Positions 26,136-35,076 are shown, counted from the stretch's first letter. The stretch is 64,000 nt of DNA from Streptosporangiaceae bacterium (GCA_019245115.1 JAFARZ010000427.1:21236-85235), one strand, 5' to 3'. Notes: generated from the sequence alone by a model not told the origin. Program-made: numbers and translations.

Positions 26136-27473
26136 TCATGGAACGGGCCAGATGCCCTGATCCTGGGCCAGCAAGGCGAGCAGCACGATCGCGTCGGTCC
26201 AGGCCAGGGGGGCCACCGACACCGGCCGCCCGGCGCCACTGATCTGCTCGGGCAGTTCCCCGAGGGCGGTGCGATGGCCAGCCAGCCAGGACAGCAGGCG
26301 TTCCGCGTCGGCCTTTCGCCCAGTGGCAGCGTCGAACAATGCGAAGGCCGCGGTTTCGGGTGTCCAGGCAACGCCGGAGGCACCGTGCCACGCGGCACCT
26401 GGACGCAGCCCGCCGTTGGGCAGCGTGAGCGCCCGTTGTGCCAAGCGCGCGGCCGCCTCCACCGCGGCATCCGGAGTGGCGAACGGCGGGCCGAGGAAGG
26501 TCACCGCCGTGTCGGCACCGGAACCCGCGTCAGGAGTCCGCTGGTATCCGGTAGCTCCGAACGTCCGGGTAATGGCCGCCGACAACCGGGCGGCGGCCGA
26601 GGCCCATCGCCTCTCGTCGTTCGCCGAGTTCAGGAGGCCCGCGACCCCGGCCGCCGCGCGGAGACCGGCCAGCAGCGGAGCCGCGGTACCCAGGGTCTGC
26701 TCGATCGGCTTGTCCTCCCAGTAATCCATGGCGGGCTCGGGTAGGCCGTTGCTCGTCACCGAGCGGACGGCGGCATCGGCCGCCTTGGCGACCATCGGCC
26801 ACAGTTGCTGGAGTTCGCCGCGGGCCGGGCTGCCCGGGGTTGTCCGCTGCGTGGCGGCCCACGCCCACACCGCCCATGGCACCCAGCCCACCGCATCAAG
26901 CTCCGCGGGGCGGCCGTCCCTGACCGGGCCTGAGCCGTCGGTGTAATAGCGGGCTTCGAAGGTCCCGCCGGGAGATTGCACGCGCTGGAGGAAACGGAGG
27001 ATGCTGAGGGCCTGCTCGGCGTGACCGGTGCCGGCCAGCGCGACCGACACCCAGCTGGAGTCCCGCGGCCAGGTGTAGTCCCAGCCGTGGTGGAATCCAG
27101 CCACCACCGCCCCGTCGGGCCGAACCGAAAGCCGCAGATCGAGCAGCGCCCTGGCGGCCAGCTCACGCTGGGCCACAGAGTCACCTGGGATCCGCCCGCT
27201 GCCGAGCCACTGCTTGCTCGCCGCGACGGCGCCAGCGACGCAGGAGGTCTGCCGAGCCGTAGTCAACACGCTGCTATCCGGCAGGAAGTGGTCAGCCGCG
27301 GAAACGGGGACCGTCACAGGCTGATGGGTACACGGGTTCTCGGCGATGCCCGCCAGGTACAGCGACGGTACGGCGGCCCCACCGCTGGTGGCGACGATCC
27401 CGGCCGAGACACCGCCCGCCGCGAGCACCACAGCCACGCCCACCGAGACAACACGACGCCGCACCCGCCTCAC
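26136..27473 (-). CDS. Exported GH15-like (alpha/alpha)6 glycosidase
   Basis: The 445-aa protein begins with an Arg-rich signal or signal anchor (RRVRRRVVSVGVAVVLAAGG). The glucoamylase-like fold is shown by HGWDYTWPRDSSWVSVAL (about 130-147), PEPAMDYWEDKPIEQT with the general-acid position, and ELPEQISGAGRPVSVAPLAWTDA near the end, where the base normally sits. It would release sugars from alpha-linked glucans or trehalose-like substrates outside the cell. Its GTG start overlaps the stop of the upstream serine hydrolase by 4 nt (GTGA), so it belongs to the same operon as that gene and the BadF-type GlcNAc kinase. Its place among amino-sugar genes leaves the true substrate open. Confidence 0.85.
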   Translation of the reverse strand: MRRVRRRVVSVGVAVVLAAGGVSAGIVATSGGAAVPSLYLAGIAENPCTHQPVTVPVSAADHFLPDSSVLTTARQTSCVAGAVAASKQWLGSGRIPGDSVAQRELAARALLDLRLSVRPDGAVVAGFHHGWDYTWPRDSSWVSVALAGTGHAEQALSILRFLQRVQSPGGTFEARYYTDGSGPVRDGRPAELDAVGWVPWAVWAWAATQRTTPGSPARGELQQLWPMVAKAADAAVRSVTSNGLPEPAMDYWEDKPIEQTLGTAAPLLAGLRAAAGVAGLLNSANDERRWASAAARLSAAITRTFGATGYQRTPDAGSGADTAVTFLGPPFATPDAAVEAAARLAQRALTLPNGGLRPGAAWHGASGVAWTPETAAFALFDAATGRKADAERLLSWLAGHRTALGELPEQISGAGRPVSVAPLAWTDAIVLLALLAQDQGIWPVP

Positions 27474-28531
27474 CCTAATCCCGCGGGGAGGGAAACCGCG
27501 GCGGTGGCGTGGAGGGCGCGGCGGAGGGACTTGATCGCGGTGGCGTCACGGCCGAAGTGGACGGAATTGGTGAGCAGGACCACCCACAAGCCAGACACGG
27601 GATCAAGAGCCAGGCTGGTCCCGGTGAAACCGGTGTGGGACACCGACGTCGCGGGCCAGGCATTGCCGAGGATGTCGTAGCGGTCACCTGGGCAGACCCA
27701 GCCGAGGCCTCGGCAACCTGGCAGGCCTTCGGAGCCGGGCAGTCCGACGGTCTGGCACCGCGTCGCCATCCGCCGCAGCGAGGCCGGGACGGGAGCATCA
27801 TCAGCACTCACCCACCACTGGGCGAAGCAGGCCAGATCCGTGACGGTGGAGAACAAGCCCGCGTGGCCGGCGACGCCTCCCATCATCCGGGCGTTCTCGT
27901 CGTGCACGATACCCACCCACGGCGACCCGTCATAGACCTCGGTCGCCGCGAAACGTTCCACGGGCCCAGATGGATTGAAGCCGGTGGACTCCATTCCCAG
28001 TGGACCGGTGACCAGCCGGCCGACCGCAGCTTCCAAGGGCTCGCCGGTGGCGGCCGTGATCAGTTCGCCGAGCGCCATGAAACCCAGGTCCGAATAGGCC
28101 GCGCGGGTGCCTGGCGGCGCTTCCAGCGAGGTCTGACAGAGCGCGTGCAGCACTTCGTCCCTGGTCGCGCACCACTCGTAGAACTTCCGCGAAGCCGGGA
28201 GGCCAGAGGTATGCGTGAGCAGGTGCCGGATAGTCACTTGACGAGGCCACACGGTTTCCGGCAGATACCCGGCGACGGCGTCATCCAGGCCGAGCCGGCC
28301 ACTACCGATGAGCGCGAGCGCCGCGGTGGTGGTCGCGACCACCTTGGTCAGCGACGCGATGTCGAAGACGGTGTCCGATGTCATCGGGCGCGCATCGATC
28401 GCGTCGGCCTGACCCGCGGCATGACTGAACAGAGTGCTCGGTCCCATGCCAGCCGAGACAACTGCTCCCGGAATGGAATGCGCGGCGACCGCCTCGTCCA
28501 CCAGCCGGCAAAGCGGGATCGGGTCAGGCAC
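27470..28531 (-). CDS. Serine hydrolase of the beta-lactamase class C/EstB family
   Basis: The 353-aa protein has the active-site tetrad ASLTKV (Ser60, Lys63), AYSDLG with Tyr146 in place of the usual YxN motif, and SHTGFTGTS instead of KTG. No signal peptide is seen, so it should be cytoplasmic. Such proteins act as esterases or D-amino-acid peptidases; beside a GlcNAc kinase and sugar hydrolases, a part in cell-wall fragment recycling is plausible but not shown. GTG start at 28531 overlaps the kinase stop by 8 nt, and its own stop overlaps the GH15-like gene, so the three are tightly coupled. Confidence 0.87.
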   Translation of the reverse strand: MPDPIPLCRLVDEAVAAHSIPGAVVSAGMGPSTLFSHAAGQADAIDARPMTSDTVFDIASLTKVVATTTAALALIGSGRLGLDDAVAGYLPETVWPRQVTIRHLLTHTSGLPASRKFYEWCATRDEVLHALCQTSLEAPPGTRAAYSDLGFMALGELITAATGEPLEAAVGRLVTGPLGMESTGFNPSGPVERFAATEVYDGSPWVGIVHDENARMMGGVAGHAGLFSTVTDLACFAQWWVSADDAPVPASLRRMATRCQTVGLPGSEGLPGCRGLGWVCPGDRYDILGNAWPATSVSHTGFTGTSLALDPVSGLWVVLLTNSVHFGRDATAIKSLRRALHATAAVSLPAGLG

Positions 28532-29369
28532 GGGAGGCCTTGGAGACCAGGAGGGCAGCGCCCACGGCGGGGGGCGACTGGGGGCGGACGGCGCCGGTGC
28601 GCTTGGCGAACCTGTTCCAGATGATGCCGGACTTGAACACGCCGCCGACGCCGGCCACCGGTAGCGGGCCCAGCCGGCGCCGCACAGCCTCGGCGAGCGC
28701 GGCCAGATGGTCCGCGGCTGTTTCCGCGATCCGGCGCGCCTGGGGGTCCGTCTCCGCCAGGGCGGTAAGCACGGGCGCTAGGGGGGTAAGCAACGTACGT
28801 TCGCTGGAATGTGTATTGACCTTGATTATCAGCTCATGCAGGGTGCCCCCGGTCGTGGCGGTGACGGCGCGGTGGATCGCCTGCGAGCCGCCCATGCCGT
28901 CTTCCCAGTACAAAGCGGCCCGGGCGGCGGCCTGGCCGATCCAGTAGGCGCTGCCTTCGTCGCCGAGGAGGAAGCCGTGGCCGCCGGCCTGAACCAGGGG
29001 ACCCTGCCCGTCCCAGCCCACGGCGGCGCAGCCGGTGCCGGCGATGACGACGATGCCGGGACCGCCGCCGAACGCGCCAAGCTGCGCGGTCTCGCCGTCC
29101 CCGGTCACGCGGACCGGGCAGCCGCACCGCTCAGTAAGCGCCCGGCCGACGTCGCGGGCGTGGCGCTGCGAGCGGAGACCCGGCATGCCGATCCCGGCCG
29201 CTGTCGCGCCGGCCTGGCGGATGATCTTCTCCAGCTGCCCGGCGAAGTCGTCGGTCAGCAGCGCGTTCATCGGCGGACCGGGCGGCAGATCGGCCACCTC
29301 CCCAGCCGTGACGAGAACGACCCGGGAGCTGCTGCCACCAGCGTCAATACCCAGGACCCGCTCAGTCAT
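28524..29369 (-). CDS. nagK: N-acetylglucosamine kinase, BadF/BadG/BcrA/BcrD ATPase family
   Basis: The 281-aa cytoplasmic ASKHA kinase probably phosphorylates GlcNAc (or GlcN/MurNAc) with ATP. Marks: GIDAGGSSSRVVL (phosphate-1 loop, 7-19), VTGDGETAQLGAFGG, VVIAGTGCAAVGWDG (adenosine side) and GFLLGDEGSAYWIG. The ATG at 29369 has GGAGGG 5 nt upstream, and this ribosome site is part of dispersed repeat A, whose edge lies at 29374. First gene of the operon with the serine hydrolase and GH15-like genes, divergent from the SIS/ABC transporter unit. Family is firm; sugar preference is from context. Confidence 0.9.
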   Translation of the reverse strand: MTERVLGIDAGGSSSRVVLVTAGEVADLPPGPPMNALLTDDFAGQLEKIIRQAGATAAGIGMPGLRSQRHARDVGRALTERCGCPVRVTGDGETAQLGAFGGGPGIVVIAGTGCAAVGWDGQGPLVQAGGHGFLLGDEGSAYWIGQAAARAALYWEDGMGGSQAIHRAVTATTGGTLHELIIKVNTHSSERTLLTPLAPVLTALAETDPQARRIAETAADHLAALAEAVRRRLGPLPVAGVGGVFKSGIIWNRFAKRTGAVRPQSPPAVGAALLVSKASRA

Positions 29370-29373
29370 ATTT

Positions 29374-29477
29374 CCCTCCGCGCCAAGGCCACGCTGGCGC
29401 GCGGCCGGCTTGGAGCCACGGCGGGAATTGCCGCCCCGGAGGGACGGCAACCGCCGCGGCAGCTCGCTTCCGCTCGC
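29374..29477. repeat. Dispersed repeat A, single copy in the nagK leader
   Basis: It shares CCCTCCGCGCCAAGGCC, GGCTTGGAGCCACGGCGG and AGCTCGCTTCCGCTCGC with the copies at 9662 and 35603. It supplies the GGAGGG ribosome site of nagK on the minus strand and lies 4 nt from the start codon. The central loop is CCCCGGAGGGA instead of CCCCTCCGGGA, an inverted loop relative to the other copies. Confidence 0.85.
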
Positions 29478-29558
29478 TATTACATTTTCGTAAACTAGTG
29501 TCAATGCAGTCGCCTTCGTCGTAAGATCTTTACAGAAATCACGTTGGGGGGGATCACA

Positions 29559-30281
29559 ATGAACGTACGCGAGACATGGCAACGGCATATCGTCGAGCTG
29601 CTCGACGTCGCGCTTGACCGCAACGCGGATGTCATCGAGGATGTCGCCGTCGCGATCACCAAGGCCATCCTGGACGGTCATCACATCTACGCGTTCGGAG
29701 CGGGACACTCTCTGGCCCTGGTCAACGAGATGTACCGCAGGGCGGGCGGGCTCAAGGTCGTCCGTCCCATCTGGAACGAGGAGCTGCTGTCCCGTTCTGA
29801 CGAGGAGCGGGCAGGCAAGCTGGAGAACGAGGCCGGCTACTACAAGCAGCTCACCGACGGCCTGGACTGGGGCGCCGGCGATCTGTGCTGGGTGCTGTCC
29901 AACTCTGGACGGAACGCGCTCGTCGTCGAGCTCGCGCAGGAGGCCAAGCAGCGCGGCGTCGCGGTGATAGCGCTGACTTCGCTCAACCATTCCGGCGCGG
30001 TCTCCGCCACCCCGGGGCTACCCAAACTGCCGGAGATCGCCGACTTCATCTTCGACAACGCGGGTGCCTACGGCGACGCGTCCATCGCCATCCCCGGCCT
30101 GGCCGAGTGGGTGGCGCCTACCTCCACCATCATCGGCGCTGCCCTCATCCACGCGACATGGGCGGAAGTGGCCGAGCGCCTGGTGGCGCAGGGCCACGTC
30201 CCGGAGATCTGGGCCAGCGCCAACCGCGGCCAGGTACCCGAGCGGAACGACCAGGTGCCCGTCCGTGGAAAGGACTCATAA
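29559..30281 (+). CDS. SIS-domain phosphosugar protein (UPF0309 type)
   Basis: The 240-aa protein has one SIS domain of the GmhA/MurQ-like class: YAFGAGHSLALVNEMYRRAGG (about 43-63) binds the phosphosugar, WVLSNSGRNALVVELA (about 108-123) is the second loop, and ALTSLNHSG follows. It probably isomerises an amino-sugar phosphate or opens a phosphosugar ether. ATG 29559 stands behind GGGGGGGAT; the upstream codons in frame are not needed. It is first in a unit with the substrate-binding protein (10 nt apart) and two permeases, and divergent to nagK. The substrate is therefore probably what the transporter brings in. Confidence 0.87.
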   Translation: MNVRETWQRHIVELLDVALDRNADVIEDVAVAITKAILDGHHIYAFGAGHSLALVNEMYRRAGGLKVVRPIWNEELLSRSDEERAGKLENEAGYYKQLTDGLDWGAGDLCWVLSNSGRNALVVELAQEAKQRGVAVIALTSLNHSGAVSATPGLPKLPEIADFIFDNAGAYGDASIAIPGLAEWVAPTSTIIGAALIHATWAEVAERLVAQGHVPEIWASANRGQVPERNDQVPVRGKDS

Positions 30282-30291
30282 GGAGTAGTCA

Positions 30292-31728
30292 ATGCCGGTT
30301 CGACTGAGCAGCCCCCGGACCAGACCCTGGAGCAGACCCTGGAGCAGACCGGTCAAGCGCCGCGGCCGGAGGCCTAGGCCAATTCAGCGCTGCGTGGCCG
30401 GTTCGCTGGCGGTCGCGATCACCATGGTCGGGGCGGCGTGCAGCTCCGGATCGGGCGGTTCGAGCGGTTCGAGCGGTTCGAGCGGAGGCTCGGGCTCCAA
30501 CGGGTCGCCGTCCGGCACGCTCAAGATCATCACCTGGGTGAACCCGCCCGCGGTTCAAGCCATCACCGCCATCGACAAGGCATTCATGGCGAAGTATCCG
30601 GGTGTCAAGGTCTCGCTGCAGACGGCGGCGAACGTGAACGGCCCGTACGAGACGCTGCTGCAGCAGACCGTCGACTCCGGCACAGCGGACATCGTCACCA
30701 GCCCGCTGCCGTTCCAGGCGCTGCCGTTGCATCCCACCCGGCAGAACATGACGCCGCTGCAGTTCTGGTCGACCAGCGGCGCGTTCGCGCCGCTCAACGG
30801 GCAGAGCTTCCTGTCGGCCTACACGCCGTCCGCGCTCGCGGCCGAGACGTACCAGGGCAAGATCTACGGCCTGGTCTCCGGTACCTACCAGGAAGGCGTC
30901 TTCTACAACAAGCAGATCTTCGCCAGGTACCACCTGACCCCGCCGGCCACCTACACGCAGTTCCTCAGCCTGCTCCAGACGCTGAAGTCCAAGGGCGTCA
31001 CCCCCATGTACGTCGGCCTCGGCAACGTCGGGCCGGTGTACCTCCAGTTCATCTACTACGAGCTGATGATCAGCCTGTGGTACCCGAACGCGCCCGGCGG
31101 GAACCTCGCCCAGGCCCTGGAGACCGGCTCGGTCAAGTGGACCGACCCGATGTTCGTCAAGGCGATGAACGAGGAGAAGACGCTGGCGCAGTACCTCGAG
31201 CCGAACTACACCGGGGTGCCGTGGGAGAACATGCCCGGCGACTTCGCCAAGGGTTCCGCGGCCATGCTGGTCGACGGATCCTGGGACCTGCCCGCCATCC
31301 AGACGGCCAATCCGTCCGCGCAGGTCGGCTTCTTCCCGCTGCCCGGCAGCGACGTGGCGGCGGACAACCAGCCGGAGGTCGGTGACAACCTGACCTTCGA
31401 GGTGCTCCGCTCGTCGCACAACCAGGCGGCCGCGATGGCGTGGCTGAAGTTCTTCTCCCAGCCGTCGATCTACGCTCAGTACGTGAACACTACCGGCATT
31501 TCGTCCAGCCAGAACGGCGGCACGTTCAACGGTTACGCCGCGAAGGCAATGGGACAGTGGTTCGGCAAGGGCGTCAATCTGAACGTCTTCTACCCGACGC
31601 TGTCTTCCAACAACGCCTACTACGACACGCAGACCAACTGGCCCGACCTGCAGCTGGACGTCGTGCAGGGCAAGAAGACGGCCCAGCAAGCCGCCCAGCT
31701 CTACCAGCAGGACTGGACCGCTCCGTAA
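30292..31728 (+). CDS. Sugar ABC transporter substrate-binding lipoprotein
   Basis: Extracytoplasmic solute-binding protein family 1, 478 aa. AAGGAG precedes the ATG. The N-terminus is unusual: 49 residues before the lipid Cys50 (ITMVGAACSSG), with PWSRPWSR from a 12-bp tandem repeat and RGRRPRPIQR (24-33) read from one unit of repeat B, which makes a strongly basic n-region. A Gly/Ser linker follows, then the two-lobed binding domain (TLKIITWVNPP, ADIVTSPLPF, LVSGTYQEGVFYNKQIF, AMLVDGSWDLP, LTFEVLRSSHNQAAAMAWLKFF). It captures an oligosaccharide or amino sugar for the following permeases. Confidence 0.92.
   Translation: MPVRLSSPRTRPWSRPWSRPVKRRGRRPRPIQRCVAGSLAVAITMVGAACSSGSGGSSGSSGSSGGSGSNGSPSGTLKIITWVNPPAVQAITAIDKAFMAKYPGVKVSLQTAANVNGPYETLLQQTVDSGTADIVTSPLPFQALPLHPTRQNMTPLQFWSTSGAFAPLNGQSFLSAYTPSALAAETYQGKIYGLVSGTYQEGVFYNKQIFARYHLTPPATYTQFLSLLQTLKSKGVTPMYVGLGNVGPVYLQFIYYELMISLWYPNAPGGNLAQALETGSVKWTDPMFVKAMNEEKTLAQYLEPNYTGVPWENMPGDFAKGSAAMLVDGSWDLPAIQTANPSAQVGFFPLPGSDVAADNQPEVGDNLTFEVLRSSHNQAAAMAWLKFFSQPSIYAQYVNTTGISSSQNGGTFNGYAAKAMGQWFGKGVNLNVFYPTLSSNNAYYDTQTNWPDLQLDVVQGKKTAQQAAQLYQQDWTAP
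30361..30390. repeat. Repeat B, one unit in the signal region of the binding protein
   Basis: One 30-bp unit, differing from the 19741 array by a single base (CCC to CCT). It is read in another frame than at 19741 and gives RGRRPRPIQR. Confidence 0.92.
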
Positions 31729-31761
31729 TGGTGACGAAAACGGTGACGAAGCTCGCCCTCC

Positions 31762-32805
31762 ATGCAGACTGACTCGTCACGGCTCCGATCCCAGACTGAT
31801 CTGTTGTCCGGGACCGGAGCCGCGGCGGATGGACCAGGGGGCACCGGCGCCGCGCGGCCGGGTGGGCTTCACTCCCGCCCTACCCGGCCGCGCGGCCGCC
31901 CAGCCAGACTGCTCAGCCGCGGGTCGAAGCTGACCATGTGGGCGGGCCTGCTCCTGGGCGTGGCGGTCTATGCGCTGTTCGGCCTGGTTCCAGCCGTGAT
32001 CCAGGTGGTGATCTCGTTCACCAACTACACCTCACTGCCCGGCGCGCCGGTCAACAACGTGGGATTCTCCAACTACACCGCGATGCTGACCACCGCGCGA
32101 CCGGGCTTCGTGTCCGGGCTGTCGGCGACCGTGGTCTTCGTGGTCGGGGTCACGGTCGGGCAGAACCTGCTCGCGCTGCTGCTCGCGCACAAGCTTTCCG
32201 GCGAAGGGCGGCTGGCGGCCGTCGGCCGCGTGCTGGTCTTCCTGCCGATCGCGCTTGGCGTCACGATCGCCGGGCTGGTGTGGATCCTCATCTTCGATCC
32301 CGAGGGCGGGCCGGCCAGATCGCTGTTCGGCATGTTCGGCATCCAGTCCGCGTTCTTCGGTTCCGACACCTGGGCGATGCCGCTGACCATCCTTGCCCAG
32401 ATCTGGCAGAACGCAGGGTTCTCGATACTGGTATTCATCGGCGGCCTGCGGGCGATAGACCCGCAGATCTACGAGGCGGCCGCGATCGATGGCATCGGCG
32501 TGTGGCGGCGGCTGCGCCGCATCACGTGGCCCCTGCTCGCTCCGGCGGCCACGGTGAACATCCTCCTCGCCCTGGTCGGTTCGTTCACCCTGTACAACAC
32601 GATCTACGTGCTCACCGACGGCCAGTACGGGACGCAGACACTGGGCATGCTGGGGTTCAAGGAGGCGTTCGGCTCTTTCGAGGCGAACCTCGGCTACGGC
32701 GCGGCCGTCACCGTCGTGCTGTTCGTGCTGACCCTGGTCGTGGCGATCCCGGCCATGGTCCTGCTCAGGTACCGCGAACATCGGCTCTTCGGGGGTGCCC
32801 GTTGA
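31762..32805 (+). CDS. Sugar ABC transporter permease (MalF/ThuF type)
   Basis: The 347-aa protein has a long Gly/Arg/Pro-rich cytoplasmic leader (1-50), then six membrane segments. The EAA loop that contacts the ATPase is EAAAIDGIGVWRRLRRITWPLL (about 240-261). It pairs with the next permease, whose TTG start overlaps its stop. No ATPase gene is in the operon, so a shared multi-importer ATPase such as MsiK, coded elsewhere, probably powers it; this is known for actinomycete sugar importers. Confidence 0.93.
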   Translation: MQTDSSRLRSQTDLLSGTGAAADGPGGTGAARPGGLHSRPTRPRGRPARLLSRGSKLTMWAGLLLGVAVYALFGLVPAVIQVVISFTNYTSLPGAPVNNVGFSNYTAMLTTARPGFVSGLSATVVFVVGVTVGQNLLALLLAHKLSGEGRLAAVGRVLVFLPIALGVTIAGLVWILIFDPEGGPARSLFGMFGIQSAFFGSDTWAMPLTILAQIWQNAGFSILVFIGGLRAIDPQIYEAAAIDGIGVWRRLRRITWPLLAPAATVNILLALVGSFTLYNTIYVLTDGQYGTQTLGMLGFKEAFGSFEANLGYGAAVTVVLFVLTLVVAIPAMVLLRYREHRLFGGAR

Positions 32806-33623
32806 TCCGGCTGGCCCGTCCGCGGCTGGTCGGCGGCGTGGCGATGGGGCTGCTCATCGTCATCTTGTTCCTGCTGCCCGTGCTGTACGCGGTCATGATC
32901 GCGTTCGAGTCGCAGCAGCACTTCCTGGTGTCCCCGATGACGCCGGGCTCGCCGGTGCTCGGCAACTTCGGTGCCGCCTGGAACCTCGCCGATCTCGGCC
33001 CGGAACTGCTCAACACGGTCCTGTACTCGGTGACCGCCGCCTTCGGTTCCACGGTCCTGGGCCTGCTCATCGCATTCCCCATCGCGCGGCGGCTGATCCG
33101 CGGGACGTCGCCGTTGTACGCGTTGATCCTGGTGGGCCTGTTCCTGCCGTTCTCGGTCATCCCGCTGTTCGCCGAGGCCCGCTCGCTGGGTTTGTATGAC
33201 AACCGGATCGGTTACATCATCCTGCACGTAGAGCCCGGCCTGCCGCTCGCCGTGCTGGTGCTGACCGCCTTCATCACTGTCATACCAGCGGAACTGGACG
33301 AAGCGGCCTGGATGGAAGGGGCCGGGTACCTGTCGTATCTGGTCCGCGTGGTGGTGCCGCTGGCCAGGCCGGCGCTGCTCATCGCCTTCCTGTACGGAAT
33401 GCTGAACGTCTGGAACGACATCATCGGCCCGGTCGTGCTGTTGGCCGACTCCAGCTTGTTCCCGGTGACCCGCGGGGTCTACAACTTCTACGGCTCCAGC
33501 CAGACGGCCTGGCCGCACCTCGCGGCGGCGATCGTCATCGTCAGCCTGCCGATCGTGATCTTGTTCGCCGCTTCGCAGCGTCAGCTGATCAGGGCCCGCT
33601 TCATGGGTTCGGTCAAGGGATAA
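32802..33623 (+). CDS. Sugar ABC transporter permease (MalG/ThuG type)
   Basis: The 273-aa protein has six membrane segments and the EAA loop DEAAWMEGAGYLSYLVRVVV (about 167-186). The frame enters by TTG 32802 (TTGA overlap with the first permease stop); a GTG near 32838 would give a slightly shorter protein. It is the last gene of the SIS-binding protein-permease unit. A 547-bp non-coding region with a structured element follows. Confidence 0.92.
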   Translation: MIRLARPRLVGGVAMGLLIVILFLLPVLYAVMIAFESQQHFLVSPMTPGSPVLGNFGAAWNLADLGPELLNTVLYSVTAAFGSTVLGLLIAFPIARRLIRGTSPLYALILVGLFLPFSVIPLFAEARSLGLYDNRIGYIILHVEPGLPLAVLVLTAFITVIPAELDEAAWMEGAGYLSYLVRVVVPLARPALLIAFLYGMLNVWNDIIGPVVLLADSSLFPVTRGVYNFYGSSQTAWPHLAAAIVIVSLPIVILFAASQRQLIRARFMGSVKG

Positions 33624-34170
33624 GTGCCAGTCACGCCGGGCACCGGCTCGTACCAGTGCCGGCGGAAGCAGCCTGAATCGGCCTGATATACCGAACGGCT
33701 GTGGTATCTCCCCCATGCTCCTTCCCCGCCCACGACAGGACGCCCCGCCGTGCACGACTCCGCGCCGCCGTCCGGATAGCCTGAATGTCCGGCATGTTCC
33801 CGAAAAGGACGCGGATTAAGGCGGAACATTCGTGCTGGATGGAAATTAAATGTACGAATACGGCGCGTAGGTTTCCGCGCAGCATGAAATTTCCGCGCTA
33901 ATTGGGCTGGGCGGCATGTCGGCGGTCTTACCGCGCTAATTGGCTTTGCGGCATGTCGGCGGTCTTAGCTGCACTAGGGTTTCCCACCTGGGGGGCGCAA
34001 ATCCTCCTTATCGCCATTAGCGGGCATCACAGGCCTCGCTTTGCTGAAGAAAAGAGCTTCCTGGAAGAAGAGGCGCCGGAAAGCGGCGCCCTATCCTCCG
34101 CAAAGCTCTTAATTTCCATGACGCTGGACGGCAGACTGCGGCGTAGTCGCCGCTGCTCAGCGGTCCCGTC
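33624..34170. other. 547-bp intergenic region between convergent genes
   Basis: It holds copy 2 of the ~200-nt structured element. Just before it, the 20-mer GCGGCATGTCGGCGGTCTTA occurs twice (33911-33930 and 33948-33967, period 37), which is a duplication of the element's own 5' end. No gene is supported. Confidence 0.65.
33945..34143 (+). ncRNA. Structured intergenic element, copy 2 of 3
   Basis: It begins TTTGCGGCATGTCGGCGG. The inner hairpin is GGCGCCG (34072-34078) with CGGCGCC (34084-34090); the outer stem includes AAGAGCTT (34052-34059) with AAGCTCTT (34103-34110), where copies 1 and 3 have GCC/GGC pairs instead. CGCAAATCCTC in the middle is shared with copy 3. Same orientation as the other copies. 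Confidence 0.65.
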
Positions 34171-35076
34171 CTAGTCCGTGGATTTGCGGCGGGTGCGGCG
34201 GATCCGCTTGGCCTGAGCGGCGGCGAAGGTCTTCTCCAGCGCGATCCGGGTATTGGGCAGGTCCTGCTGGGCCAGCGTGATGAACAGGCAGTCGACGACG
34301 GTGAGCTGTGCGATCCGGCTGGTCATGGCACCGGACCGGAACGCCGTCTCGCGGGCCGCGGTGAGCAGGACGAAGTCCGCGACCTCGGTGATCGGCGACC
34401 ACGGGAAGTTCGTCACCGCGACCGTGGTGGCGCCGTGGTCACGTGCCTCGCGCAGCACGTCGATGGTGTCCACCGTGGTGCCGGTATGCGACAAGCCGAT
34501 CGCTACGTCGCCCTTCTCCCGTAGGGAGGCGCTCGAGATCGCCATGTGCGGATCGGGCCACGCGTACGCGGGCTTGCCGATGCGCTGGAGCTTCATCTGG
34601 AGGTCCTGGGCCACGAATCCGCTGGCGCCGACGCCGTAGATGTCGATCCGCTTGGCCTTGGCCAGCGCTTCGACCACGTGCTCGAGGGTCGCGATGTCCA
34701 GGTGGCTGGCGGTGTCGGTGACCGCCTTGGCGTCGGCGTAGGCGATCTTCTTCGTGATCGTGGCCGCGTCGTCGTTGGGGTCGATGTCGCTCGAGGCCGC
34801 GAGGGCAGACTTGTCGTCCTGCGCCACGGCGCCGGCCAAGGCCAGTCTCAGCTCCGGGTAGCCACGCAGGCCGATGGCCCGGCAGAAGCGAACCACGCTG
34901 GTGGCGGACGTACCGCAGGAGCTGGCCAGTTCGGAGATGTTCCGCCAGGCGACCCCAGCCGGGTCGTCGAGGACCGCTTGAGCCACCCGGCGCTCCACGG
35001 GGGCCAGATTCGGCAGCAAGGACCTGATCGTGATGAGGATGCCAAGATCCGGTGCCCGGTCCTGATGTTCGGTCAC
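34171..35076 (-). CDS. RpiR/MurR-family regulator with SIS domain
   Basis: The 301-aa protein has an N-terminal helix-turn-helix (about 15-85: LAPVERRVAQAVLDDP, ISELASSCGTSATSVVRFCRAIGLRGYPELRLAL) and a SIS sugar-phosphate-binding domain (about 125-260: IDIYGVGASGFVAQDL, GLSHTGTTVDTIDVL). Such regulators sense amino-sugar phosphates. It is convergent to the SIS/ABC importer unit and is the likely local regulator of it and of the divergent kinase operon; no operator could be assigned. GTG start at 35076. Confidence 0.92.
   Translation of the reverse strand: MTEHQDRAPDLGILITIRSLLPNLAPVERRVAQAVLDDPAGVAWRNISELASSCGTSATSVVRFCRAIGLRGYPELRLALAGAVAQDDKSALAASSDIDPNDDAATITKKIAYADAKAVTDTASHLDIATLEHVVEALAKAKRIDIYGVGASGFVAQDLQMKLQRIGKPAYAWPDPHMAISSASLREKGDVAIGLSHTGTTVDTIDVLREARDHGATTVAVTNFPWSPITEVADFVLLTAARETAFRSGAMTSRIAQLTVVDCLFITLAQQDLPNTRIALEKTFAAAQAKRIRRTRRKSTD

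Noticed and set aside
29370..29558. DasR-type operator between nagK and the SIS gene
   Set aside because: No match to the ACTGGTCTAGACCAGT-like site; only weak TTAC/GTAA inversions are present.
33902..34174. 90-residue frame between permease and RpiR genes
   Set aside because: It is made of the duplicated element 5' end and the hairpin element and matches no family.
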